A stretch of DNA of 64,000 bases. Source: CAVRAW01 sp963716135 (lineage in GTDB: Bacteria > Planctomycetota > Planctomycetia > Pirellulales > JADZDJ01). The stretch is from contig OY970289.1 in the NCBI GenBank assembly GCA_963716135.1, forward strand, positions 2,170,001-2,234,000, given 5' to 3'. Below, in pieces: positions 20,932-29,984 of this stretch. The position numbers were made by a program, and so were the translations under genes. The notes beneath the pieces were generated by a model. That model worked only from the letters and a program-made list of their open reading frames with translations, had not been told where the DNA came from and did no database searches. How positions within the stretch are numbered: position 1 is the stretch's first letter; each line of letters starts with the position of its first letter.

Positions 20932-20992
20932 AGCGGGCCCTTGCTTGCGCTTCGGGCTTTGCGCTGCGGGCTTTCCGCTGCAGACTTTTGGC
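20932..20992. repeat. Dispersed GC-rich repeat (CCCTTGCTTGCGC core)
   Basis: The segment holds CCCTTGCTTGCGC followed by CGGGCTT and two further TTGCGCTGCGGGCTT-like units. The reverse complement of the core occurs at about 26745-26762. The remaining spacer up to 21274 holds no recognised gene; only the ribosome site of the next gene is evident. Confidence 0.55.
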
Positions 20993-21274
20993 GATACCAC
21001 CGGCACATCCGCTACAGGCCGGAGAATTGTTAAATTTTGACATTCGCCCCTGACGAGTCACCTTTAGCGACCTGTGTCGGCAGCCCGTGCTGACGGTGCA
21101 GCTAGCGGCCGGCATTCGAAACCGGCCTTGGGGGGGAATGGATGGCGCGGCGACGCTCGGCAGCCGTTCGGCTGTGATAGCGTTCCCATTGCAACTCGCC
21201 ACGATATCCGTGCGGCGACAACGTTCCGCCGGATTCCAAACCTCCAAGAGTTTTCTGACGCTTGGAGAATCTTC

Positions 21275-24200
21275 ATGAGGCGAGGGTTCGTGCGTTCTGT
21301 GGCTCTGTGTTGCGGCTTGATCGTGTCGATCAATCAAGCCGTGCTGCCGCTTGCGCACGCCGCCACCAACACGTGGAATGGCAACAGCGCGACAACCAGC
21401 GACTGGACCGACAGCACGAATTGGACCGGCGGCGTGCCCACCAACGACAGCACTGCCGACGTGATCTTCGGCGGCACCAACCGGCTGGATTCCACGGTGG
21501 ATACGAACAATCCCTGGAGCATTAAATCGATCACCTTTAACAACACCGCCGGCGCGTTTGAAATCCAGTTGAACGCACTGCAAATCGACTCCGGCGGCAT
21601 CACGAACAATAGCACTGAGACGGAAACTTTCGACAACGATATCACCGTCGGTGCATCGCAATCGTGGAACGCTGCCAGCGGCGACCTTGTGTTCAACGGT
21701 TCGATTACCACAAATGTTTCACTAACCGTGACCGGCGCTAACGACACCACGTTCACAGGTGCATTTAATGGAAATGGCGGTTTGATCAAGGATGGCGCCG
21801 GAAACGCTGATGATGTCGGGTGATGCCAGCGGGTTTTCCGGCGGCGTGACTCTCACTGCGGGAACATTGAAGGCGGGCTCTGATCCGGGGCTTCCAACAA
21901 ACGGCTACACGATCAACGGCGGAATACTCGACCTGAACACACACGATTTGACCATCAAAGGAATCAACGGCAGCGGCGGCGAAGTCAAACTTAATTCCGC
22001 TGATTTGACGCTAAATGGAACCGGCAATACGTTCTATGGCGGCGTGATCAGCGGCAGCGGCGGTTTGATCAAGAGTGGCACCGGACTACAGGAACTCACG
22101 GGGGCCAATACCTATACCGGCGGAACCACTGTCACGGCAGGCACCCTGCAAGGCACCGCCGGCGTCGGCTTGCAGGGAGATATCCACGTCTCCACCGGCG
22201 CCACGGTGGCTTTCAGCCCGCAATCAGGCACGGGAACGTATGCCGACGTCGTGGACGGTGACGGCACGGTGAACAAAGTTGGCGGCGGCACGGTGATCTT
22301 CACCGGCGCGAATACATATACCGGAGGAACCACGGTTACCGGCGGCACCCTACAAGGCGACACGGACAGTTTGCAGGGGGGCGATGCAACTCGAAAGATC
22401 GGCATCGCTTCCGGCGCGAATCTGTCGTTCACTCAAAATGCCGACGGCGCGTTTGCCGGAACCATCAATGGAACCGGCGGAAACGTGATCAAAGACGGCA
22501 TCGGCACCGTCTCGCTGACCGGTGCCAATACGTACACAGGGGCCACGTCGATCAGAGCGGGCACGCTGCAACTGGGCGACAATACCGCGACGGGATCGCT
22601 TGATTCCGCGTCGGAGGTGAACATTGCGTCGGGAGCCACGCTGGCCTTCAATCGCAGCGACGCGACTCCGGTCGACTTCAATAACAACATCGTCGGCGCC
22701 GGCGGGTTGCATCAGGTGGGCACGGCCACCATCGTTCTCGGTGGAACCAATACGTTCACCGGCGCATCGACCATTGAAGCCGGAACCACCTTGCAAGTCG
22801 GCGACGGCGCCACCAATGGCACCTCGGGCTCCGGCGCGATTCAGGACAACGGCACGTTGATATTCGACCGCAGCGACACGGTGACCGCGGACAACAGCAT
22901 CAGCGGCACCGGCGTGCTGGTAAAAAACGGCGCCGGCACCTTGATTCTCGGCGGCGTCAATTCCTATACCGGCGGCACGTCGGTCGCCGCCGGCACATTG
23001 CAGGGGACGACGTCGAGCTTGCACGGCAACATCGCCACGGCGGCCGCCACCAGCGTCATCTTCGATCAGACCACCACCGGCTCTTATGCGGGCGTCATCA
23101 GCGGATCGGGATCAGTGGCCAAAAACGGCACGGGCACCGCCGAGCTCTCCGGCGCCAGCACCTACACCGGCGGAACCACGGTCAACGACGGAGTGCTCAA
23201 CGTCAACGGAAGCGTGGCCGGCAATGTCTTTGTCACCGGCGCCGGAACGTTAGGCGGCACCGGAACGGTCGCCGGAAACGTGGACAACGAAGCCACGGTC
23301 GCCCCGGGCAGCGTCGGCAGTCCGATCGACACGCTCCACGTCGGCGGCACGTACACGAACGAAAGCGGCGCCACGCTCCAGGTGAATATCGATTCCAATC
23401 AAAACGGCTCGGTGCTCGACGCCACCGGCGCCGCCACGATCAACGGGGGAACGGTGCTGGTGAATTCCACCACCGGATCGGCCAATGCGGGCCAGAAGTT
23501 TACCTTCCTCACCGCCAGCTCCGTGACCGGCACCTTCGACGACGCGACCACCCAAAACCTTCCTCCGTTCTTGATTCCGATTTTGGGCTACACCAGCGAC
23601 ACCGCCTTTTTCACGCTGCTGCGCAACGGCGAAACGTATGAAGCCGTCGGCAGAACATTCAACCAGCGCACCGTCGGACGCTATTTGGACCAGATTTCGC
23701 CCACGGCCAGCGGCGATCTGCAAACGGTTTTCGACGCGCTCAATTCGATCGACGATCCTGAGCTGCGCTTCGCTGAAAGCCAAATGGCCGGGGCGCTGCA
23801 CGGCACCTTGGGACAAATCGGCGTGCAAAATACCACGTTGATCGTGGGCCAAGTCGCCCAGCGGCTGCGCTCCTCCTCGATGACGCCGACCGTCGATCCG
23901 TGCTGCTGCCAATGTAATGGGTGCAACCCGGGCATTTGCAGCGGATGTCTCGAACAAGGTCTTTTCGCGCCGGTGCCGCCTTGTGGCGGAAGTTGTTGGA
24001 CCGGCTGGGCGCAAGGCTTTGGCCTGGGAGGCGGCGCCAAATCGGACGGCAATGCCGAGGGGGTCAACTACAGCATGGGCGGCGTCCTGGCGGGCGTCGA
24101 ACGCTGGTTGGACGACAGCCGGCTGTTGGGCTTCTATGGCGGATACGTCGGCAGCACGGTCGAGCGGTCCGCGCCTCGTTCGTTTATCAACGGCGGCCAC

Positions 24201-24830
24201 TTCGGCGGCTATCTCTATGCCGACGATTGCTTCAACTATTGGACCTTGATGAACGGTTACGAATTCGATTCCTACGCGACCCACCGCACGATCCAATTCG
24301 ACGACATCGACCGCGAAGCCTCGGCCAATTACAACGGCTGGCAGGCCTATGTCTACGCCGAACGCGGCGTCAGCTACGAATCGTGCGGCCGGCTGTTCCA
24401 GCCCTTCGTGGCGCTGCAGTATCTGTATTTGCGGCAGAACAGCTTCACGGAACATGGGGCCAATTCCATCGACCTGGCCTCTGGCGGCGCGAACACCAAT
24501 TCGCTGCGCAGCTTGCTGGGCGCGCGATACCAGTGGGCTTGGATGCATCGCACCTGCCGCCGCTCGTTCCCCGAAGTTCACGCTTACTGGTTGCATGAAT
24601 ACATCGATTCGCATTCGCTGGTGGACGCCACCTTCTCGCCGGTCCCGGAAAACGGCGGCACTCCGTTTATTGCCCATGGCCTCGATCTCGGCCGCGATTG
24701 GGCCGTCGCGGGCGCCAGCTTCACGTGGGAAATGCACGACTGCTGGAGCCTGTTCATCAACGGCGACATCCAGACGAACAACCAGGCCACGCTGTATCTC
24801 GGCTCCGGCGGCTTGGGCCACGTGTGGTAG
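21275..24830 (+). CDS. Autotransporter with PATR-type passenger and C-terminal beta-barrel (about 1184 aa)
   Basis: ATG 21275 has a GGAG site 7-8 bases upstream and encodes a signal peptide (MRRGFVRSVALCCGLIVSIN... ending LAHAA). Residues of about 30-700 are a beta-helix passenger with at least eight autotransporter-associated repeats of the form G-GT-L-GANTYTGGTTV-AGTLQG. Next come a PATR-like end and a segment extremely rich in Cys (DPCCCQCNGCNPGICSGC). The last 280 residues form an autotransporter barrel: GWAQGFGLGGG, SMGGVLAGVERWLDD, GFYGGYVGS, alternating aromatic strands and a terminal Trp. One extra A near 21803 breaks the frame; removing it joins GAGTLMMSGD. The barrel should insert in the outer membrane and export or display the passenger. 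It appears monocistronic. Confidence 0.88.
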
Positions 24831-25153
24831 CCCGCGGTTGCGGCACTCGCTCAGTGCAGTCGCGCGCAAGCGTAACCCTTCCGCCCTCCGCCCTCCGCCT
24901 TCTGCATTCCGCCTTCCACCTTCTGCCCGTGCATTCTCGTCACATTCGTTTTCTTCTCCCGCCGTTCATGCGCGGCTTGCTCGCTGGTCGATGTTAAACT
25001 CTGCCGGCCATGGATGCCGGGCGGTTCGCGGTGTCGCCGCGCTAGGCTGCGCCGCCAAATCAAGGGCGATGCGCTTGGCGCCGACATATTCGCAAAAACC
25101 CGCACAGAGCGCAACGGAGTGTTCTTGCCCCCGACTTCGTTTTGCGAGCGCTT
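24831..25153. other. Intergenic with pyrimidine repeat
   Basis: About 320 bases follow the autotransporter. Positions 24878-24940 hold tandem CGCCCTCCGCC/CGCCTTCTGC units, the complement of the purine repeats at 17981-18012 and 54030-54083. No gene is recognised. Confidence 0.5.
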
Positions 25154-26736
25154 GTGAACCGTCCGATACCGCCCTATTTGAAGCTCCGCGCAGGCGAAGC
25201 TGCCGATCCCTTGCGGCCCGACATCGCCGACCTGGCCTGTCTGGGCGAGTTGTGCCAGGCCTTTGCCGAAGCCACCGGCTGGCCCCTGCGCTACGTGCCG
25301 GAGCCCGAGCCAAGTGAAGACATCGATCTGCTGTGGTCTGCCCCGGTCAACCCGGGCGTTGGAGTTACTCCCGGACACCTGCGGATCGATTTTTGTTCTT
25401 CATCGCTGGCTTCGGAGATGAATCGCTCGGAGTGGCATTCCGCGGAGCGCATGGCCGGCGCCGTGGCGGAACTGGTCAACGAACTTGTCGCCGCGCGCCA
25501 CGCCCTGTGGCAGCGCGAGGCCGAGCTGGCGACCGGAGTGCCCGTCACCGCGCACGAAGATGAAGAAGGCCATCTGGCGGAGCGCCTGGAGGCCACGCTG
25601 CGCGCGGCGCGCAAGCCATCGGCTGCGATTCCGCGGCGCTGTATTTATTAGACGATGCCACCAGCCAACTGAAGCTCCGCGCCTGCTGGGGCCTGCCGGT
25701 CGCGAAGCTCACGCTGCCGGCCCGCCCGCTGTCGGAGCAAATGGCCGATTTGGAAGCGCTCCTGGGGCACGCCGTGGCGCTGGAAAGCACCGCCGATATG
25801 GTCGGCGCGTGGCAAACTCCCGAGCCCGCGGAGTCCGCCTTGTGTGTGCCCGTCTCCAGTCCGACGGTGCCCCTGGGCACGCTCTGGTTCTTCTGCCAGC
25901 GCGAGCGCGCATTCAGCGACGAGCAAACGAACATGGCCGAGGTGGTGGCGGGCAAAATCGCCTCCGACCTGGAACGCACGGTGTTGATGCAAGAACAAAC
26001 CGCACGCGCCGACTTAGAAAAGCAAGTTTCATCAGCCCGCCGCACACAGCAGCATCAACTTCCCGTCGCCCCGCCCCCATTGGCCGGGTGGAACATCAGC
26101 GGCTGGGCCGAACAAGCCGGCCCGCTGGGCGGAGCGTTTTACGATTGGCGGATGCTCGACGACTCCTCCCTGATGGTGATGCTCGGCGACGCCTGCGACG
26201 GGGGCATCGAAGCGGCCCTGGCCACCGCAGCCCTGCGCGCCGCCCTGCGCGCCGACAATGGCCGCATGCCCGATCCCGAGGAACTGCTCGAGCGCGCCAA
26301 TCGAATCCTCTGGGAAAGCACCGCCGGCGGCTGGTGGGCGGGCTTGTGGCTCGGGCAGCTCGATCTCAACAAGGGCCGCTGCGACTACGTCTCCGCCGGC
26401 CGGCCATCCGCCTTGTGGCTGCGCGGCGACGGCTGGGCTTCGCTGGCCAAGCCGGGCGAGCCGCTGGGAATCGAGCCAACCATCGCCTGGGAACGAAAGC
26501 AACTGATAATAAATCCGGGCGAATCGCTGTTCGTCTGCAGCCGCGGCATCACCGAAACGAGCAACCAGTACGGCGTGCCGCTGGGCGACATCGCCTTATC
26601 GCGCGCCCTGCGCAGCGAAATGACTGCGCCGCCGGAACGCATGATCGAGTTGGTGCGCAACCTCATCGAAACGCAAGTCCAGCAGACGATCCAGCGCGAC
26701 CGCAGCATTCTGATCGTCAAACGCCTGCCGGCGTAG
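25154..26736 (+). CDS. GAF / PP2C-type SpoIIE phosphatase (about 527 aa)
   Basis: The start is uncertain: GTG 25154 or TTG 25142, neither with a strong ribosome site. After an N-terminal domain of about 140 residues and a coiled region, a GAF-like sensor appears (QAIGCDSAALYLLDDATSQL...). Its first residues need a 1-base correction near 25610, in a GCGCGGCGCGC run. A helix leads into a SpoIIE/RsbU-like phosphatase: GGAFYDWRMLDDSSLMVMLG, DACDGGIEAALATAALRAAL, RCDYVSAGRPSALWL and GESLFVCSRGITETSN. These carry the Asp/Gly pattern of the PPM metal site. Such proteins usually dephosphorylate an anti-sigma-factor antagonist. No partner-switch genes are nearby. Confidence 0.82.
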
Positions 26737-26740
26737 TTCG

Positions 26741-26944
26741 AAGCCCGCGGCGCAAGCAAGGGATCGGGAGGGCGAGGCTCCCGCCGAGCCGCCGCATCTT
26801 GACCCACCGCGCCAATGGAATAGACTCCATTTCGGCACCGGCGCTCCCCCTCGCGCTATTTAGCTCCGGGTCAATGACCCGGGGGTGCGTGCCACCCCAG
26901 TTGCAACGTTCGAACGTCAATAGCCGGAGGGCAACGCCCTCCGG
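26741..26944. repeat. Cluster of three strong hairpins in dispersed GC-rich repeat
   Basis: Three perfect stems lie in tandem before tRNA-Leu: CGGGAG/CTCCCG (26765-26783), CCGGGTC-AAT-GACCCGG (26866-26882) and CCGGAGGGC-AAC-GCCCTCCGG (26924-26944). A 12-base palindrome ACGTTCGAACGT is at 26906-26917. The left end repeats the CCCTTGCTTGCGC core in reverse orientation. The last stem ends two bases before the tRNA. Confidence 0.7.
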
Positions 26945-26946
26945 AC

Positions 26947-27030
26947 GCGGGAATGGCGGAATTGGCAGACGCGCCAGGTTGAGGGCCTGGTGGTAGCAAT
27001 ACCGTGCAGGTTCAAGTCCTGTTTCCCGCA
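26947..27030 (+). tRNA. tRNA-Leu (GAG anticodon)
   Basis: The acceptor GCGGGAA pairs with TTCCCGC. The anticodon stem CCAGG/CCTGG encloses TTGAGGG, giving GAG (reads CUC/CUU). A long variable arm follows (TGGTAGCAATACCGTG) and then the T arm CAGG-TTCAAGT-CCTG. The total of 84 bases and the long variable arm are typical of tRNA-Leu. CCA is not encoded. Confidence 0.95.
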
Positions 27031-27081
27031 CTCCGCTGAAATCATCCTGATCCCCCACGCCCGAATCCGACGGTGCTTCGC

Positions 27082-27282
27082 ATGCCCCCCGAAGCTGCAC
27101 TGCAAGCCCAAATCGAGCGCTATCGCGGCATGACCGGGCAAGAGCGCTTGAAGATTGCCTTGGACCTCCACGAGTTTGCCTGCGAAGTTTCCCGCGCCGG
27201 AATCCGCCACCAATTTCCCGACGCCACCGACGAAGAAATTGAACGCCAACTTCGCCAGCGAATTCAGTTGAGTAGCCCATGA
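27082..27282 (+). CDS. Small conserved hypothetical protein (66 aa)
   Basis: The reading MPPEAALQAQIERYRGMTGQ continues through ERLKIALDLHEFACEVSRAGI to a charged C-terminal helix with ERQLRQRIQL. An alternative GTG start lies at 27073. The MTGxERLkIAL...G.r...P pattern is one I associate with short uncharacterised bacterial proteins; I know no function. It is the only gene between the intact tRNA-Leu and the duplicated tRNA 3' half, so it may be the cargo left from an integration event. Confidence 0.55.
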   Translation: MPPEAALQAQIERYRGMTGQERLKIALDLHEFACEVSRAGIRHQFPDATDEEIERQLRQRIQLSSP

Positions 27283-27288
27283 GGCCCC

Positions 27289-27341
27289 GTTGAGGGGCTG
27301 GTGGTAGCAATACCGTGCAGGTTCAAGTCCGGTTTCCCGCA
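27289..27341 (+). pseudogene. Duplicated 3' half of tRNA-Leu (att-like direct repeat)
   Basis: Positions 27289-27341 match 26978-27030 with two mismatches in 53 bases, from the anticodon loop to the discriminator A. The 5' half of a tRNA is absent and the anticodon stem cannot form. This is the footprint expected of a tyrosine-recombinase crossover in a tRNA gene, with the intact gene restored at one end. TTCTTTTTT follows and may terminate transcription. Confidence 0.8.
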
Positions 27342-27348
27342 TTCTTTT

Positions 27349-28077
27349 TTACCGCAGCCGGCGATTCTTGAAGGCTGCAAGTGAGATGCCGGCCAGCGCG
27401 ATTAACACGAGGCCACTCGGTTCCGGCACGGCGGTGATGTTGTCCATGCCAAACGAAATCTGCGGGCCGGTGCTCAAAAACTGGTCACCGACCAGCACGG
27501 CGCTCGTGGCGTCGAGGATGCGGAAATCGAGCACGTTGGCCTTCAGCGTGCTGAACGCCGGCGGAGCGTGCGCTGGGCTGCCGGCGCTGACGGCCGTCAT
27601 GTTGGCCGCATCGAAGAGGAACGTAACCGCGTGCCAGTTGCCGTCGGAGGGCAAGCTGTACGGAGTTGTCGATACATAGCCGGCGGAATTGTTGGCAGTG
27701 CCCTCGCGCACCGCCAGCCGCATCGACAAGCTATTCACGGCGCCAGTGGCGTTGGATGCCGGGCTCATCAGGCCCAGCGTAATGGCGGTGATGTCGCTGA
27801 AATCGCCCAGCCACTGCACGTCGTTGGAGGCCAACAGTCGCGGGGCATTGGAGGCTCCACCCGAATTGAACTGCAAATATTGATCTCCAGCGCCAGCGGG
27901 GCCGCCAGTGCTGATAATCTCCTGGCCGACAGCCATCATGGCCGAGCCGCCGCCGAGCCAATTGTTCAATTGCCCATCGTTAAAGTCATCGACTTGGCCG
28001 ACGGGAATGACGGATGCCCGTGCGGTCAATGTTGCCGCGAGAGTAAAAACGATTGCGAAGCGAAAGTAGTTCATCAT
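27349..28077 (-). CDS. PEP-CTERM sorting domain protein (242 aa)
   Basis: From ATG 28077 the protein has a signal peptide (MMNYFRFAIVFTLAATLTARA) and an extracellular beta-rich body beginning VDDFNDGQLNNWLGG, which looks like a concanavalin/jelly-roll start. It ends with a canonical sorting tripartite signal: VPEPSG, the hydrophobic helix LVLIALAGISLAAF and basic KNRRLR. The exosortase of the nearby EPS locus is expected to recognise this signal. It follows the DUF1559 pseudopilin by 10 bases in the same direction, so the two are probably cotranscribed. The ligand is unknown. Confidence 0.88.
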   Translation of the reverse strand: MMNYFRFAIVFTLAATLTARASVIPVGQVDDFNDGQLNNWLGGGSAMMAVGQEIISTGGPAGAGDQYLQFNSGGASNAPRLLASNDVQWLGDFSDITAITLGLMSPASNATGAVNSLSMRLAVREGTANNSAGYVSTTPYSLPSDGNWHAVTFLFDAANMTAVSAGSPAHAPPAFSTLKANVLDFRILDATSAVLVGDQFLSTGPQISFGMDNITAVPEPSGLVLIALAGISLAAFKNRRLR

Positions 28078-28087
28078 TGCAGGTTGC

Positions 28088-28804
28088 TCATTGAGGGCCG
28101 GGCCAGGGACTATCGGGAACTTTCCAAACAATATCGGGGCGATCGGGAATGCCAATGCTGCCGCAGCCGACGTAATCGGCGCTATACGCTTTCAAGTGGC
28201 CATCCAAAAAAGCCAGGTTCACCATCCCCGCGTGCCGCGCGACCGGGCTGTATTTCTGATCCGAAGGGAGCAGGGAGCATTGCGTGCCGATGCCTTCCGT
28301 CATGAACACCATGGTCTTGCGCGAGCCGACGCGGTCGATGTGGTCCGGCTTGGCGCCCTTGGGCGTCGAAAGCCACATGTTCATGCCGTAGGCAAAGTAT
28401 TCCGGCAGGCCTTCGTCGCGCTGGATGGCGTCGGTTAGATCGGGACACATCCACACGCCGCCGGCGCCCGGGTGCGGCGGCTGATTGGATTGGATCAGGG
28501 TATTCAGCGGCGCCTCGTGCAGGAACGCCGGCAAAGCGTTGAACCAATCGCTGGAGCGGGAAAACGAAACGGTGGGATAGCTGACGCCCTGGCCGCGTCG
28601 CGGAAGATAGCCGTAGTGCGCCGAGGCAAACTCCTGGACCGCCAGGGCCCATTGGCGCAGGTTCGACTGGCACGCCATGCGCCGTGCCGCGGCCCGAGAC
28701 TGCTGGATCGCCGTCAAAAGGAGCGAAATCAAGATCGCCATGATCGTGACGGCGACCAGCAGTTCAATTACAGTGAAGCCGGCGGATTTTCGGGCCGAAG
28801 TCAT
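28088..28804 (-). CDS. DUF1559 family type II-secretion-like pseudopilin (238 aa)
   Basis: The start ATG 28804 yields MTSARKSAGFTVIELLVAVT, an N-methylation prepilin leader with the conserved Glu at position +5 after Gly, then one hydrophobic helix (IMAILISLLLTAIQQ). The next block, SRAAARRMACQSNLRQWALA, is the standard DUF1559 N-terminal stretch. The C-terminal half contains VARHAGMVNLAFLDGHLKA, the H..g.n..f.DGHv motif seen in this planctomycete-expanded family. These proteins are numerous in planctomycetes and their role is unresolved. Here it is paired with a PEP-CTERM protein and divergent from a ModE/ModA-like regulator. Confidence 0.88.
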   Translation of the reverse strand: MTSARKSAGFTVIELLVAVTIMAILISLLLTAIQQSRAAARRMACQSNLRQWALAVQEFASAHYGYLPRRGQGVSYPTVSFSRSSDWFNALPAFLHEAPLNTLIQSNQPPHPGAGGVWMCPDLTDAIQRDEGLPEYFAYGMNMWLSTPKGAKPDHIDRVGSRKTMVFMTEGIGTQCSLLPSDQKYSPVARHAGMVNLAFLDGHLKAYSADYVGCGSIGIPDRPDIVWKVPDSPWPGPQ

Positions 28805-28871
28805 CAAGGGGACCGTTATGCACGCTTGGATATAGCGCTCCGAATTTACCCCATTCACGCTCGGTGTCAAC

Positions 28872-29956
28872 ATGGCCAAAGCCACCTGGGAAAAAGACTG
28901 GACCGTCGGTTTGAGAGCCTGGATCGAACGCCGCGGCCAGGCCGTGATGGGGCAGGGGAGGGCGGAATTGCTCGAGGCCATCGGCCAGCGGCGCAGCATC
29001 ACCGCCGCCGCCAAAGCCGCGGGCATGTCGTACCGCCGGGCCTGGAACATGATCCAGGAAGTGAACCAAGCTGCGGGGGAACCCTTGGTCGAAGCCGCCG
29101 TGGGGGGCGTGAAAGGGGGCGGCGCAACTCACCGAGCGCGGCCGCTTCGCCGTGGACGTCTATCGCCAGCTTTACGCCGCGCTGCACGATAGCGCCGCCG
29201 GCGTGCTGCGCCGCATCATCAACCCCAGCGAGGACGCGCTCCCCTGCATCCATCTGGCGGCGGCGATCAGCCTGCAGGAAGTGATCGGCCAACTGCTGGC
29301 GGAATATGCGCTGGTGCGCCCGGCGGTTCGGATCCGCGCGGTGTATGGGGCCTCGAATGAGCTGGCCGCCCATTTGCTGGCCGGCGCCGGGCGATCTGTT
29401 CCTATCAGCCGAGGTGTCGGTGATCGATCGCTTGGATGCGGCGGGGATGCTCATTGCGCGATCGCGCCGCATCGTTGCCGCCAATAGCCTGGTGGCAATT
29501 GGGCAGCAGGCAAATCGCAATGTGCGCAAGCCGGCCGACCTGTTGAAAGCAAACATCCGCCACGTCGCCTTGGCCGAGCCGGCCTGTCCGCTAGGCAAGT
29601 ACTCGAGAGAATATTTGCGATCCATCGGCATCTACGATGCGCTTTTGCCCAAGGTGATGCACGTGGACAATTCGCGAGCGGTGCCGGCGGCCGTGGCATC
29701 GGGCGCGGCGGAGGCCGGCGTGGCCTTCGCCAGCGATGCCGCGCGAGCCGACGGCTGCCAGGTGCTGTTCCATGTGCCGCCGTCGCAATCGAGCGCCGAG
29801 TATGTGGCGGCAATTCTCCGCAGCGGACAGCAATTAACCGAATCGCGATTGCTGCTGGAGTACATCACTTCGCCCGGTGCGGCAAAAGTGTTCCGTCGCT
29901 GCGGATTCCAAGCGGCCAAAGGGGCGCACAGACTTGGAAAAGCTCGCGCGCAGTAA
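28872..29956 (+). CDS. ModE-like HTH fused to ModA-like molybdate-binding domain (about 362 aa)
   Basis: ATG 28872 encodes an N-terminal winged helix of ModE/LysR type: LLEAIGQRRSITAAAKAAGM, SYRRAWNMIQEVNQAAGEPL and VEAAVGGVKGGG with restored AxLT. About 100 residues later comes a type II periplasmic-binding fold of ModA type: GASNELAAHLLAGA, DLFLSAEVSVIDRLDAAGML, RRIVAANSLVAI, PLGKYSREYLRSIGI and a C-terminal LLEYITSPGAAKVFRRCGF. No signal peptide precedes the binding domain, so it should act in the cytoplasm as a one-component oxyanion sensor. Two breaks (near 29125 and 29386, each fitted by restoring two bases in GC runs) interrupt the reading. No modB/modC transporter is nearby. Confidence 0.8.
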
Positions 29957-29984
29957 GCCAATACCAGCACCCGGATTTCCAGTT

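Noticed and set aside
23250..24869. 539-codon minus-strand reading across the autotransporter barrel
   Set aside because: It opposes a well-supported plus-strand beta-barrel and has no recognisable family; high GC explains the long antisense frame.
25485..26996. 503-codon plus-strand reading overlapping the phosphatase and the tRNA-Leu
   Set aside because: It is an alternate frame of the phosphatase, Arg-rich, and runs into a tRNA gene.
27289..27341. A second complete tRNA-Leu
   Set aside because: Only the 3' half matches. The acceptor 5' strand and D arm are missing and the anticodon stem cannot pair.
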